Positions 6,864 through 14,203 are shown, counted from the stretch's first letter. The stretch: DNA of 14,460 nucleotides from Pseudomonadota bacterium (GCA_023395465.1 JAEWZE010000175.1:1-14460), one strand, 5' to 3'. A program made the numbers and translations. Notes: a model not told the origin generated them from the sequence alone.

Positions 6864-9719
6864 ATGTCGTCGAACGCACCCCACCGCCACCCCGCGCGCC
6901 GCGCGCTGCTTTCCGCCGCCCTCGGCCTGGCCCTGGGGACCGGCCTGGTCGGGCTGCCAGCCGCCGCGGCGGACGTGGCCGTGCCGGTCGTCGACATCGC
7001 CCACGACAGCTTCACCCTGCCCAACGGCCTGCGCGTGGTGGTCCACACCGACCGCAAGGCGCCGATCGTCGCGGTCAACATCTGGTACCACGTCGGCAGC
7101 AAGGACGAACCGGCCGGGCGCAGCGGCTTCGCCCACCTGTTCGAGCACCTGATGTTCCAGTCCAGCGAGCACCATCCGGGCGAGTTCTTCGATCCGTTCC
7201 GCGCCGTCGGCGCCACCAGCCAGAACGGCACCACCAACACCGACCGCACCAACTATTTCCAGAACGTGCCGACCACCGCGCTGGACATGGCGCTGTGGAT
7301 GGAATCGGACCGCATGGGCCACCTGCTCGGCGCGATCGACCAGGCCGCGCTCGACGAGCAGCGCGGCGTGGTGCAGAACGAGAAGCGCCAGCGCGAGAAC
7401 CAGCCCTACGGCCAGGTCTGGGAAAAGATGACCCAGGCGCTCTACGGCCCCGGCCATCCCTACGGCCACAGCGTCATCGGTTCGATGAACGACCTCAACG
7501 CCGCCTCGCTCGACGACGTGAAGCAGTGGTTCCACGCCTGGTACGGCCCCAACAACGCGGTGCTGGTGCTGGCCGGCGACATCGACGTGGCGACCGCGAA
7601 GGAGAAGGTGGCGAAGTACTTCGGCCACATCCCGGCCGGCCCCACCATGTCGCAGCCGGCGGTGGACGTGGCGCGCCGCGCGCAGACCACGCGCGAGGTG
7701 ATGCAGGACAAGGTGCCGCAGCCGCGCATCTACCGCGTCTGGAACGTGCCGGAAACCGGCAGCGTCGAGCTCGACCGGCTGCAGGTACTGGGCTACGTGC
7801 TGGGCGGGGCCAAGTCCTCTCGCCTGGATACGCGCCTGCTGCACGGCGAGAAGCTGGTCGACAACATCAGCGCGATGGCAGGCCCCTCGCAGCTGGGCTC
7901 CAATTTCTACATCGTGGCCACGGTCAAGGAGGGTGTCGATCCACGCCGGGTCGAGGCGATCATCGACGAGGAGATCGCGCGGCTGGTGGCCGAGGGCCCG
8001 ACCGCGGAAGAACTCGAGCGCGCCCGCACCATGATCCGCGCCGGCTTCATCCGCGGCGTCGAGCGCATCGGCGGCTTCGGCGGCAAGGCCGACGTGCTGG
8101 CCGAATGCGCGGTGTTCGAGGGCGATCCGGGCTGCTTCCGCACCCAGCTGGCCAACTACGCCGGCGCGACCGCCGCCGACATCCAGGCGGTCGGCGCGAA
8201 ATGGCTCGGCGCAGGCAGCCACACCATCGTGGTCGAACCCGGCGAGCGCACCGCGCTGGCCGAGGCTCCGGCGGCGGTTCCGGCACCGTTCGAGCTGCCC
8301 GCGCCCGATCCGAAGTTCAGCGCCACGCCCGCCGCGGTCGACCGCAGCCTGGGCGTGCCGAAGACCACCCGCTTCCCCGAGCTGACGTTCCCCGCGCTGC
8401 AGCGCGCCACCCTGGGCAACGGCACGCAGGTGGTGCTGGCCGAGCGCCACGACATCCCGGTGGTGCAGCTGAGCTACGAGTTCCACGGCGGCTACAGCAG
8501 CGATCCGGACGGCAGCGAGGGCGTGGCCGATTTCGCCATGGACCTGCTCGACGAGGGCGCGGCCGGCATCGGTTCGCTGGAATTCGCCAACCGCGCCGAA
8601 GCGCTGGGCGCCAGCCTCGGCGCCGGCGCCTCGCAGGACGGCGGCAACGCCTGGCTGTCGGCGCTGAAGGAGAACCTCGATCCGTCGCTGGCGCTGTTCG
8701 CCGACATGGTGCGCCGCCCGAACTACGACCAGGCCGAGATCGACCGCGTCCAGGCGACCTGGATCGCCGGCATCCGCCAGCAGAAGGCGCAGCCCGCCGG
8801 CATGGCGATGCGCGTGCTGCCGGCGCTGCTCTACGGCGCCAACCACCCCTACGGCGCGCCCGGCAGCGGCACCGAGGCCTCGATCGCGTCGCTCGACCGC
8901 GACGACCTGCTCGCCTTCCACCAGCGCTGGGTGCAGCCGCGCAACGCGACCCTGATCGTGGTCGGCGACACCACGCTGGACGAGATCGTGCCGCAGCTCG
9001 AGCGCCATTTCGGCGACTGGCGCGGCCAGGGCGCGGCGCCGGCCCAGGTGGAGGTGCCGCAGGTCGCGCTGCCGCAGGCGCCGCGCGTGTTCCTGATCGA
9101 CCAGCCCGGCGCGGTCCAGGCCAACATCTTCGCCGCGCACCTGGTGCCCGGCACGCGCGACCCGGGCGCGGTGCGGCTGGAACTGGCCAACGGCGTGATC
9201 GGCGGCGACTTCACCGCGCGCCTGAACATGAACCTGCGCGAGGACAAGCACTGGTCCTACGGCGCCAACAGCTCGCTGGGCGGCGCGCTGGGCCAGCGCC
9301 GCTGGATGGTGTCGGCGCCGGTGCAGATCGACCGCACGGCCGATTCGATGGCCGAAATCCAGCGCGAGATCAGCCAGTTCGCCAGCGGCGCGCAGCCGCC
9401 GAGCGAGGCCGAGGTGGCGCGGGTCAAGGCGATCCAGACGCTGAGCCTGCCCGGCGCCTACGAGACGGCATGGTCGGTGATGGGCGCGATCGGCGGCATC
9501 GTCCGCTTCGACCGTCCGGACGACTACGTGCTGCGGCGCAAGGCCGAGGTCGAGGCCGCCACCCCGCAGCAGCTGGCCGAAGCGGCCACGAGCATCCGTC
9601 CCGAGGCGCTGACCTGGGTGGTGGTCGGCGACCTCGCCCAGACCGAGGCGGCGGTCCGCGCGCTGGAGCTGGGTCCGGTGCAGGTCATCGACGCGGACGG
9701 CCAGCCCGTCCGCGAGTGA
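6864..9719 (+). CDS. Periplasmic M16 (pitrilysin-family) zinc metallopeptidase, two-domain
   Basis: A 951-residue secreted peptidase. Residues 1-36 form a signal peptide (basic RHPARR, hydrophobic core, AAAA near 34-37). The N-terminal M16 domain (about 45-200) holds the inverted zinc motif HLFEH (91-95), with the third zinc ligand Glu173 in VVQNEKRQ, the spacing expected for the family. A first M16 C-terminal-type domain follows (about 205-400). The second half repeats the fold from about residue 510 (LGNGTQVVLAERHDIPVVQLSYEFHGG), but the aligned zinc motif is DFAMD (556-560), so it must be non-catalytic and structural. This active-plus-inactive clamshell is normal for long M16 proteins (pitrilysin, PqqL-like). 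Expected role is degradation of short peptides in the periplasm. A 9-bp hairpin follows the stop. Confidence 0.95.
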   Translation: MSSNAPHRHPARRALLSAALGLALGTGLVGLPAAAADVAVPVVDIAHDSFTLPNGLRVVVHTDRKAPIVAVNIWYHVGSKDEPAGRSGFAHLFEHLMFQSSEHHPGEFFDPFRAVGATSQNGTTNTDRTNYFQNVPTTALDMALWMESDRMGHLLGAIDQAALDEQRGVVQNEKRQRENQPYGQVWEKMTQALYGPGHPYGHSVIGSMNDLNAASLDDVKQWFHAWYGPNNAVLVLAGDIDVATAKEKVAKYFGHIPAGPTMSQPAVDVARRAQTTREVMQDKVPQPRIYRVWNVPETGSVELDRLQVLGYVLGGAKSSRLDTRLLHGEKLVDNISAMAGPSQLGSNFYIVATVKEGVDPRRVEAIIDEEIARLVAEGPTAEELERARTMIRAGFIRGVERIGGFGGKADVLAECAVFEGDPGCFRTQLANYAGATAADIQAVGAKWLGAGSHTIVVEPGERTALAEAPAAVPAPFELPAPDPKFSATPAAVDRSLGVPKTTRFPELTFPALQRATLGNGTQVVLAERHDIPVVQLSYEFHGGYSSDPDGSEGVADFAMDLLDEGAAGIGSLEFANRAEALGASLGAGASQDGGNAWLSALKENLDPSLALFADMVRRPNYDQAEIDRVQATWIAGIRQQKAQPAGMAMRVLPALLYGANHPYGAPGSGTEASIASLDRDDLLAFHQRWVQPRNATLIVVGDTTLDEIVPQLERHFGDWRGQGAAPAQVEVPQVALPQAPRVFLIDQPGAVQANIFAAHLVPGTRDPGAVRLELANGVIGGDFTARLNMNLREDKHWSYGANSSLGGALGQRRWMVSAPVQIDRTADSMAEIQREISQFASGAQPPSEAEVARVKAIQTLSLPGAYETAWSVMGAIGGIVRFDRPDDYVLRRKAEVEAATPQQLAEAATSIRPEALTWVVVGDLAQTEAAVRALELGPVQVIDADGQPVRE

Positions 9720-10034
9720 TCGCGTCGCCGCCGCCCCGGATGCAGGTGGGGCGGCGCCATCGCCCTGCGGGCCGGCTGCGCCCTGCCGGGCCCGTCCCGT
9801 CGTTGCGCACGAGGGTTGCCGCCGAGGCCGGGTGGCAGCGCAGGGTTCCGCAAGTCCCCGTGGAGCACGTCCAGCCCGGCCCTGGCGGTGCCGCGGAAGA
9901 TCAACGGTGCCGGCGCGGCGCAGCACCGCCAGGATGAACAGCCACGCTATCGCCGCCTGCCGCGTCCCCATCCGCGCGATCGATGCCCGCCACAATGGCC
10001 GCGCCCGCGCCCCGACATCCACGAGGAAGCCCTG
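9720..10034. other. Non-coding gap of about 315 bases
   Basis: Apart from the hairpin at 9729-9756 and a -10-like CACAAT at 9991-9996 ahead of the DUF4156 gene, I see no supported feature. Frames are open on both strands because of GC content. One minus-strand frame starting at 9971 begins with a short hydrophobic stretch but turns at once into Arg/Pro/Ala-rich sequence, so it is not called. Confidence 0.5.
9729..9756 (+). terminator. GC hairpin after the M16 gene, weak terminator candidate
   Basis: A perfect 9-bp stem (9729-9737 with 9748-9756) with a 10-base loop lies 10 bases past the M16 stop. No T-run follows, so it is either a poor intrinsic terminator or an mRNA-end stabiliser. Confidence 0.35.
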
Positions 10035-10343
10035 ATGCGCATGATCCTGATCGTTCCGCTGGCCCTGGTCCTGTCTGCCTGCACCTGGGTGCACATGGCG
10101 CCCGGCGCCAGCGCCGTGAAGGTGGTCAGCGGCCCCCCGGGCGGCTGCGAGAAGCGCGGCGAGGTGGAGGTGTCGGTCAAGCACTCCATCGCCTTCATCG
10201 ACCGCAACCCGATCAAGGTCCGCGACGAACTCGAGACCCTGGCCCGCAACGAGGCCCCGGGCCTGCAGGCCGACACCATCCACCCGCTCGCCGGCCCCAG
10301 CGGCGGCAGCCAGCGCTTCGCGGCCTGGCGCTGCGGTCGCTGA
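10035..10343 (+). CDS. Small DUF4156-type lipoprotein
   Basis: A 102-residue lipoprotein. The signal peptide MRMILIVPLALVLSAC has the lipobox LSAC (13-16), so Cys16 should be lipidated. The ATG at 10035 has a good Shine-Dalgarno (AGGAAG, 10024-10029). The mature part fits the DUF4156 pattern also seen in E. coli YjeI: a short strand AVKVV, then PGGCEKRGEVEVSV (35-48), a helix KVRDELETLARNEAPGLQADTI (61-82) and a final strand RFAAWRC (94-100). Cys38 and Cys100 are positioned to form a disulfide linking the first and last strands. Function is unknown for the family, and some members in this bacterial group are predicted surface lipoproteins. It probably forms a single-gene unit: 315 bases separate it from the M16 gene and 272 from oleA. 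Confidence 0.82.
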   Translation: MRMILIVPLALVLSACTWVHMAPGASAVKVVSGPPGGCEKRGEVEVSVKHSIAFIDRNPIKVRDELETLARNEAPGLQADTIHPLAGPSGGSQRFAAWRCGR

Positions 10344-10347
10344 GGCG

Positions 10348-10459
10348 CTGCCCGAGGCCGCACACGCTCCCGTTTCGCTCCCGTCCGGGCGTCGGGCAGG
10401 GGGCACGCCGGCCGCATCCAGCAGCTGGCGCCCCCTCCCCGGCCCCGGGCGAGGGGGTG
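10348..10459. repeat. Inverted repeats between the DUF4156 gene and oleA
   Basis: Two structures follow the lipoprotein stop. CTGCCCGA (10348-10355) pairs with TCGGGCAG (10392-10399) across a 36-base loop, and CCCCCTC (10431-10437) pairs with GAGGGGG (10451-10457) around a GC-rich loop. Neither is followed by a T-run. They may block or terminate transcription before oleA, or be chance in GC-rich DNA. The rest of 10344-10615 shows nothing beyond a possible promoter near 10575-10585 (TACCCTATACGG) ahead of oleA. Confidence 0.3.
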
Positions 10460-10615
10460 GCGGCCGTGCCAGCCGCGTCGGCAGGCCCTCGGGGACCCGC
10501 ACCACGCCACGGTTCCCCGGCGCCCGGCCGGCCCGCGATTCAGCCAGTTCCATGCGGGCCGGCCCCGAAGGCGGTACCCTATACGGCTCCGTATCCGTCA
10601 CCGGCTGCCCAGCCC

Positions 10616-11632
10616 ATGCTCTTCCAACACGTCGCCATCGCCGGCCTGGCCCACATCGACGCGCCCCGTCGCCTGTCCTCGGCCGAGATCAACGAGCGCC
10701 TGCGGCCGACCCTCGACCGGCTCGGCATCCGCATCGACGTGCTGGGCGAAGTGGCCGGCATCCACTCCCGCTACCTGTGGGAAGACGACGTGCAGGCCTC
10801 CGACGTGGCCACCCTGGCCGGCGTCAAGGCGCTGGCCGATGCCGGCATCGACCCGGACAAGGTCGGGCTGCTGGTCAACACCTCGGTCAGCCGCGACTAC
10901 CTCGAACCGTCCACGGCCAGCATCGTTTCCGGCAACCTCGGCCTGCCCGACACCTGCCAGAACTTCGACGTCGCCAACGCCTGCCTGGCCTTCATCAACG
11001 GCATGGACATCGCCAGCCGCATGATCGAGCGCGGCGAGATCGACTACGCCCTGATCGTCGACGGCGAGACCGCCGACCTGGCCTACGAGAAGACCCTCGA
11101 GCGCCTCACCAGCGCCGACGCCACCGAGGAACAGTTCCGCAACGAACTGGCGACCCTGACCCTGGGTTCCGGCGCCGCGGCCATGGTGCTGGCGCGCGCC
11201 GAACTCGCGCCCGGCGCGCCGCGCTACCGCGGCGGCGTCACCCGCGCCGCGACCGAGTGGAACAAGCTGTGCCGCGGCAACCTCGACGGCATGGTCACCG
11301 ACACCCGCATGCTGCTGATCGAGGGCATCAAGCTGTCGCAGAAGACCTTCGGCGCCGCCAAGCAGGCGCTGGGCTGGGTGGCCGAGGAACTGGACCAGTT
11401 CGTCATCCACCAGGTCAGCAAGGTGCACACCGCCGCGTTCACCAAGGCGATCGGCATCGATCCCAAGAAGGTGCTGACCATCTTCGGCGAACACGGCAAC
11501 ATCGGCCCGGCGTCCGTGCCGATCGTGCTGAGCAAGCTGCGCGAGATGGGCCGCCTGAAGAAGGGCGACCGCGTGGCCCTGCTGGGCATCGGCTCCGGCC
11601 TGAACTGCTCGATGGCCGAAGTGGTCTGGTGA
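10616..11632 (+). CDS. oleA: OleA, thiolase-family condensing enzyme for long-chain olefin synthesis
   Basis: A 338-residue thiolase-superfamily enzyme that joins two fatty acyl-CoA chains head to head by a decarboxylative Claisen condensation, giving a long-chain beta-keto acid. It is the first step toward very-long-chain olefins (OleABCD). It closely matches my memory of the structurally studied Xanthomonas campestris OleA along its whole length. Expected active-site residues are present: nucleophile Cys123 in VANACLAF, Glu97 in DYLEPST (the glutamate contributed across the dimer), His265 in FVIHQVS and Asn295 in EHGNIGPAS; these are the known 143/117/285/315 residues shifted by 20. The C-terminus GIGSGLNCSMAEVVW is the family ending. 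The ATG at 10616 gives the family start MLFQHVAIAGLAHIDAP. It ends at an intrinsic terminator. oleB, oleC and oleD are not next to it in this window. Confidence 0.96.
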   Translation: MLFQHVAIAGLAHIDAPRRLSSAEINERLRPTLDRLGIRIDVLGEVAGIHSRYLWEDDVQASDVATLAGVKALADAGIDPDKVGLLVNTSVSRDYLEPSTASIVSGNLGLPDTCQNFDVANACLAFINGMDIASRMIERGEIDYALIVDGETADLAYEKTLERLTSADATEEQFRNELATLTLGSGAAAMVLARAELAPGAPRYRGGVTRAATEWNKLCRGNLDGMVTDTRMLLIEGIKLSQKTFGAAKQALGWVAEELDQFVIHQVSKVHTAAFTKAIGIDPKKVLTIFGEHGNIGPASVPIVLSKLREMGRLKKGDRVALLGIGSGLNCSMAEVVW

Positions 11633-11656
11633 TTCCCGCCGCAGGCGGTTGAGACG

Positions 11657-11679
11657 AGGGCCGGCTTGTCCGGCCCTTT
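11657..11679 (+). terminator. Intrinsic terminator after oleA
   Basis: A perfect 8-bp stem AGGGCCGG/CCGGCCCT (11657-11664 with 11670-11677) with a five-base loop, followed by a T-rich tail (TTTGTCGTTT including the last stem base). It is 24 bases past the oleA stop and marks the end of the oleA transcript and the left side of the accessory block. Confidence 0.8.
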
Positions 11680-11706
11680 GTCGTTTGGGCTGACGCGGAA
11701 GAAGCA

Positions 11707-11792
11707 TTTCCCTTGCGAGGACGAGCCCAGCAAGCAAGGAAAAAATCTGCGGTATAGTTTTCCTTGTCCAGCGGCTTCCCGCTGCAAGGAAA
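11707..11792 (+). promoter_or_regulatory. fic promoter/leader: paired TTTCC(C)TTG/CAAGGAAA inverted repeats flanking a -10 and hiding the ribosome site
   Basis: Four copies of one 8-base half-site occur here: TTTCCCTTGC (11707-11716), GCAAGGAAA (11734-11742), TTTCCTTG (11759-11766) and GCAAGGAAA (11784-11792). They form two inverted repeats, and the two GCAAGGAAA copies are exactly 50 bases apart. A -10-like TATAGT (11753-11758) sits between the two pairs. The right pair plus an inner CAGCGG/CCGCTG stem (11769-11774 with 11779-11784, loop CTTC) can fold into an 8+6-bp RNA hairpin with a 2-base bulge that buries the AAGGA Shine-Dalgarno (11786-11790) of fic. So it could act as a repressor operator, a translational switch, or both. 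Confidence 0.6.
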
Positions 11793-11796
11793 GAAC

Positions 11797-12966
11797 ATGC
11801 CTGAAAGGACGACGGGCCACTACGTTCCCGGTTCCCTCGCGGGAAGCCGCTACCAGGCTTTCATCCCCGATCCGCTGCCGCCCCAGCCGCCGCTCGACTT
11901 TTCGGCCGCGGACCTGGTGGCGCGCAAGGAACGGGCCGACCAGGCGCTGGGGCGGCTGGACGGCATCACCCTGATGCTGCCCGACCCCGAACTGTTCCTG
12001 TACCAGTACGTGCGCAAGGAGGCGCTGCTGTCCTCGCAGATCGAGGGTACGCAGTCTTCCCTGTCCGACCTGCTCCTGTTCGAGGCGGATGCCGCGCCGG
12101 GCGTACCAGTCGACGATGTCGAGGAAGTCTCCAACTACGTGGCCGCGCTCAAGCACGGGCTGCGTCGCCTGCGCGAGGGCGACTTCCCGCTGTCCCTGCG
12201 CCTGATTCGTGAAATGCACGCACTGCTGCTGCGCGGCGGGCGCGGCGCCACGAAGCAGCCTGGGGAATTCCGCAAGGGACAGGTCTGGATCGGTGGTCCA
12301 TCGCCCGCCTTGGCGCACTTCGTGCCGCCGCCGCCGGAGGCCCTGCCCGATGCGCTGGCGGCGCTGGAGCGATTCCTGCATGCCCCCCCCGGCCGAATGC
12401 CGCCGCTTGTGAAGGCGGCGCTGGCGCACGTGCAGTTCGAGACCATCCATCCTTTCGGCGATGGCAACGGCCGGCTGGGCCGCCTGCTGATCGCGCTCAT
12501 CCTGTGCAACGAAGGCGTGCTGCGCGACCCGAGCCTCTACCTCAGCCTGTACTTCAAGCGCCGGCGCACCGAGTACTACGAGCACCTGAACAATGTGCGC
12601 GTGCAGGGCGACTGGGAAGGCTGGCTGGGGTTCTTCCTCGACGGCGTGGCCGACACCGCCCAGCAGGCGGTGGACACCGCGCAGCGTCTGCTCAAGCTGC
12701 TGGCCGAGGACCGGGCGCGGATCGGTGCATTGGGCAGTCGTGCCGGCAACATCGGACTGGTGTTCGACCAGTTCGCGCGGCGGATCGTCATGAGCGTGCC
12801 GCAGGTCGCGCCGCAGATTCCGCTCAGCGCGCCCACCATCCGCGCCGCCGTGCGCGCGCTGCAGGATCTGGAGATCGTCAACGAGGTCACCGGCCAGCAA
12901 AGGCACCGGGTCTTCGCCTACAGTCGCTACTTGGACATCCTCAGCGAAGGGGCACAGCCGCTGTGA
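11797..12966 (+). CDS. Fic family protein, class II (self-inhibited), with C-terminal winged helix
   Basis: A 389-residue Fic protein. Fic enzymes transfer AMP (occasionally other groups) from nucleotides to Ser/Thr/Tyr of target proteins. The catalytic motif HPFGDGNGRLGR (218-229) is complete, including His218, Asp222, Asn224 and both arginines. The inhibitory helix motif (S/T)xxxE(G/N) occurs on the N-terminal side as SSQIEG (Ser79, Glu83, Gly84), which defines class II. The C-terminal part (about 315-385: IPLSAPTIRAAVRALQDLEIVNEV...RVFAYSRYLDIL) looks like a winged helix, the layout of the Shewanella SoFic group. The ATG at 11797 has AAGGA 6 bases upstream; an in-frame TTG at 11764 is less likely because it lies in the leader hairpin. 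A run of eight C (12383-12390) precedes the catalytic motif. The restriction-enzyme remnant starts 19 bases after the stop. The target is unknown. Confidence 0.94.
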   Translation: MPERTTGHYVPGSLAGSRYQAFIPDPLPPQPPLDFSAADLVARKERADQALGRLDGITLMLPDPELFLYQYVRKEALLSSQIEGTQSSLSDLLLFEADAAPGVPVDDVEEVSNYVAALKHGLRRLREGDFPLSLRLIREMHALLLRGGRGATKQPGEFRKGQVWIGGPSPALAHFVPPPPEALPDALAALERFLHAPPGRMPPLVKAALAHVQFETIHPFGDGNGRLGRLLIALILCNEGVLRDPSLYLSLYFKRRRTEYYEHLNNVRVQGDWEGWLGFFLDGVADTAQQAVDTAQRLLKLLAEDRARIGALGSRAGNIGLVFDQFARRIVMSVPQVAPQIPLSAPTIRAAVRALQDLEIVNEVTGQQRHRVFAYSRYLDILSEGAQPL

Positions 12967-12985
12967 GCAACCGGGGGAACGGCCA

Positions 12986-13563
12986 GTGCCGCTGAGCCTC
13001 AACGAAATCCGGGACCGCGCCCGCGCGTTCGCGCGCGAATGGGACGGCGAGACCTCCGAGCGCGCCGAGGCGCAGAGCTTCTGGAACGACTCTTCGGCAA
13101 GAAGCGCCGCAGCGTGGTCGTGTACGAACAGAAGGCCAGGCGCTTCGCCGGCAAGGCCCAGGGCCGCACCGACCTGTTCTGGCCCGGCGTGATGCTGGCC
13201 GAGCACAAGAGCGCGGGCGTGGACCTTGACGCCGCCTTCGACCAGGCCACCGACTACTTCGCTGGCCTGGCCGAATCCGAGAAGCCGCAGTACATCCTGG
13301 TCAGCGACTTCCAGCGCTTCCGCCTGTACGACCTCGACAGCCGCGACCCGCCTGTCGAGTTCCCGCTCGCCGACCTGCATCGCGAGATCGGCCGCTTCGG
13401 CTTCATCAGCGGCTACCAGACCCGGTCCTACAAGGAGGAAGATCCGGTCAACGTGCAGGCCGCCGAGCGCATGGGCCGGCTGTACGACGCACTGAAGGCC
13501 GCCGGCTACGACGGCCACGCGCTGGAAGTGCTGCTGGTGCGGCTGCTGTTCTGCCTGTTCGCC
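12986..13563 (+). pseudogene. Frameshifted and truncated type IIG (MmeI-like) restriction-modification gene, N-terminal fragment
   Basis: It starts at a GTG with GGGGGAA upstream, giving MPLSLNEIRDRARAFAREW...SFWND, the standard start of MmeI-like DNA methyltransferase/endonuclease proteins. After SFWND (about 13090) the frame is lost and resumes one frame over as LFGKKRRSVVVYEQKARRF. The family normally has about three more residues (roughly FF-x-V before FG), so a small deletion, probably 10 bases, explains the shift. The rest, to LLVRLLFCLFA (13563), keeps the nuclease motif D-X9-E-X-K (Asp codon 13171, Glu 13201, Lys 13207), matching the spacing of Asp70, Glu80 and Lys82 in MmeI, and the GYQTRSYKEEDPVNVQAAERMG block. 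The helical spacer, methyltransferase and target-recognition domains, which make up most of a full protein of about 900 residues, are absent because the sequence switches to a DUF3800 gene. No working enzyme can be made. Confidence 0.85.
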
Positions 13564-13564
13564 G

Positions 13565-14203
13565 CCGGCGGTGGAGGCGTTCAAGTTCAGGCATCTCGGC
13601 CACGACTCGATCGTCCTGCACGAAACCGACATCCGCAAGGAACGCGGTTCTTTCAGGTTCACCGACCGTTCCCATCGCGTCGCATTCTTCGACGAATTGA
13701 CCGGCATCATCGAGGACAGCAAGTTCATTCTGATCGGCTGCCTGATCGACAAACGCAAGCTCCGCGAGCGCGACCAAGTGGACGGCAACCCCTACCACCT
13801 CGCACTCGGCTTCTGCCTTGAGGCGTTGTACGAGTTGATGCAGGAGAAGGGACAGGCGACCTATCCGACCCATGTGGTCGTGGAATGCCGGGGCAAGAAG
13901 GAGGATCGCGATCTTGAACTGGAGTTCCGGCGCGTCTGCGACGGCGAGAACCGCTGGAACCGGCGGCTGCCGTTCCGCATCGTCATGGCCGACAAGAAGA
14001 CCAACTCATCGGGCCTGCAGCTGGCCGACCTGGTGGCGCGGCCCATCGGCATTGCGACGCTTCGCCCGGAGCAGGAGAACCGCGCGTTCGAGGTGCTCCG
14101 CCGGAAGTTCCTCTGCGACGGCGGACGCAAGCACGCGGGAACCGGCTTCGAGGGGCTGGGCTTGAAGATCTATCCGCCCCCAGACAGCGAAAAGCCCCGG
14201 TGA
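13565..14203 (+). pseudogene. DUF3800 gene missing its 5' part, fused downstream of the MmeI-like fragment
   Basis: A frame of about 212 residues to the stop at 14201-14203. Family similarity seems to begin at the PAVEAFKFRHLGHD segment (from 13565) with no start codon of its own except an internal GTG at 13571. DUF3800 proteins normally begin with a strand carrying a (V/I)DESG motif some 50-60 residues earlier; that is missing. Retained features are IVLHETDIRKERG, FILIGCLIDKRKL (52-64 counted from 13571), HVVVECRGKKEDRDLE and the C-terminal NSSGLQLADLVARPIG (145-160). The family is of unknown biochemical role, suspected RNase H-like nuclease, and frequent in phages and defence islands. Codon use is a little less GC-rich than in the neighbours. 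It could still yield a shortened protein from 13571, but without the N-terminal acidic motif activity is unlikely. Confidence 0.78.

Larger units (their letters stand above)
11680..14203 (+). other. Accessory block: decayed fic / type IIG / DUF3800 defence island
   Basis: Fic, the MmeI-like fragment and the DUF3800 fragment share one orientation and close spacing, and lie between two terminators facing each other (oleA at 11657, SEC-C at 14216). The housekeeping genes on both sides are intact, while two of the three genes here are broken. I found no direct repeats, integrase or insertion-sequence ends at either boundary, so the mode of acquisition is unknown. The island name is inferred from gene content. 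Confidence 0.55.

Noticed and set aside
9830..9971. Possible small minus-strand membrane peptide beginning with a hydrophobic stretch (AAIAWLFILAVL) at 9971
   Set aside because: No Shine-Dalgarno of note, no recognisable family, and after about 20 residues the frame becomes Arg/Pro-rich like the shadow frames.
11764..11796. Upstream TTG (11764) as the start of Fic
   Set aside because: It lies in the leader hairpin without a ribosome site, whereas the ATG at 11797 is directly preceded by AAGGA.
13085..13110. Programmed ribosomal frameshift in the MmeI-like gene
   Set aside because: No slippery heptamer or downstream stimulatory structure was apparent, family residues are missing at the site, and the gene is truncated further on, so a deletion is simpler.
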